A stretch of DNA of 64,000 nucleotides from Portibacter marinus (GTDB lineage: Bacteria; Bacteroidota; Bacteroidia; Chitinophagales; Saprospiraceae): contig NZ_JAJNKB010000002.1 in NCBI RefSeq assembly GCF_021533195.1, positions 620,001 through 684,000 on the forward strand, in the 5' to 3' direction. Numbering within the stretch: position 1 is the stretch's first letter; the number at the start of each line of letters is the position of its first letter. This document shows positions 63,601 to 64,000 of the stretch, one piece after another. A model generated the notes under the pieces. It saw only the letters and a list, made by a program, of their open reading frames with translations. It was not told where the DNA came from and ran no database searches. The position numbers and the translations under genes are program-made.

Positions 63601-64000
63601 TGAGTTATAGAAATAGATCAATAGTTTACGGATTGTATAATGACGAAGAAGTTCTTTTGGATGCTGTGAAAGTAGCCAATGAGAAGCACTTAAAAATTAT
63701 GGATGTATTTACTCCATTCCCAATACATGGCTTAGATCCCTTACTTGGTTTAGAAGAATCTCGGCTACACATTGGTGGGTTTGTTTATGGTTCATTAGGT
63801 ACTTTGACTGCTTTTCTGGGAATGACATGGATATTCGTACAGGATTGGCCACAAATTTATGGTGGTAAACCACACTGGTCGGTTCCGGCTTTTATTCCCA
63901 TTACTTTCGAGTTGACCGTATTGTTTGCAGCCATAGGAATGGTGGTTACATTTTACATCATCAATGGTTTAGGACCAGGAGTCGTTAATCCATATATAGA
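63600..64000 (+). CDS. actD: alternative complex III subunit ActD (DUF3341), partial
   Basis: The frame opens at the ATG overlapping the actC stop by one base and runs off the right edge after 133 codons. The start MSYRNRSIVYGLYND, then FTPFPIHGLDPLLGL, is the DUF3341/ActD signature. Two hydrophobic segments follow (near residues 58-77 and 100-122). ActD is a small inner-membrane subunit of the complex. The rest of the operon (probably actE, actF and a cytochrome oxidase) should lie beyond the window. Confidence 0.9.
   Translation, partial: MSYRNRSIVYGLYNDEEVLLDAVKVANEKHLKIMDVFTPFPIHGLDPLLGLEESRLHIGGFVYGSLGTLTAFLGMTWIFVQDWPQIYGGKPHWSVPAFIPITFELTVLFAAIGMVVTFYIINGLGPGVVNPYI

Overview
The window is a dense, AT-leaning stretch of a Bacteroidota chromosome, most likely a marine member of the Saprospiria/Lewinella side of the phylum (inference). 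Supporting signs are an alternative complex III operon, type IX secretion and gliding-motility proteins (PorV/PorQ-like, PorP/SprF, an adhesin with SprB repeats and a type B sorting tail), many Cys-anchored lipoproteins, DUF families common in Bacteroidota, several sodium-coupled transporters, and promoter boxes of the TAnnTTTG type without clear Shine-Dalgarno sites. No rRNA, tRNA, CRISPR array, insertion sequence or prophage was seen. No gene-free stretch exceeds 300 bases; the longest (1-259, 15370-15637, 44332-44618, 23123-23375) are treated individually.

Layout. 1-10.8 kb: OmpA lipoprotein, YgiQ radical SAM protein, pirin, DUF1761, an SDR/DUF2867 protein, a DUF5916 outer-membrane protein, then moaC and a MobB-like/MobA fusion, and DUF2853. 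10.9-18.2 kb: a sortilin-like beta-propeller protein, NhaD antiporter, tRNA enzymes dusB and cca, and the decayed tail of an AraC-type regulator. 18.2-23.1 kb: sulfatase lipoprotein, DASS anion symporter and Na/Pi cotransporter. 23.4-28.5 kb: a minus-strand operon running yidC, DUF6438 lipoprotein, gpsA, a coiled-coil protein and a membrane-anchored PspA-like protein; its theme is building and maintaining the inner membrane.

29.2-34.5 kb: a tight four-gene operon encoding a TolC-like outer-membrane protein with an extra C-terminal domain, a HlyD-like adaptor, a zinc-ribbon (TackOD1-like) protein ending in a degenerate GGDEF domain that keeps an RxxD motif, and a processive-type membrane glycosyltransferase. 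I read it as a polysaccharide synthesis and secretion machine that may be gated by cyclic di-GMP. This is the best candidate in the window for an undescribed system.

34.6-46.3 kb: kdsA, an FAD dehydrogenase, DoxX, an ion channel, an uncharacterised HExxH lipoprotein, gamma-glutamyltransferase, a PorV-like barrel, a Lon substrate-binding-domain protein, type II NADH dehydrogenase, an orphan regulatory island (palindrome, hairpin, small ORF), and SppA. 46.5-54.2 kb: an 1832-residue surface adhesin with its PorP partner, then a deoxynucleoside kinase and folK. 54.4-64 kb: AGCS symporter, thyA, and the start of the alternative complex III operon actA-actB-actC-actD, which runs off the right edge. 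A 21-bp perfect palindrome precedes that operon.
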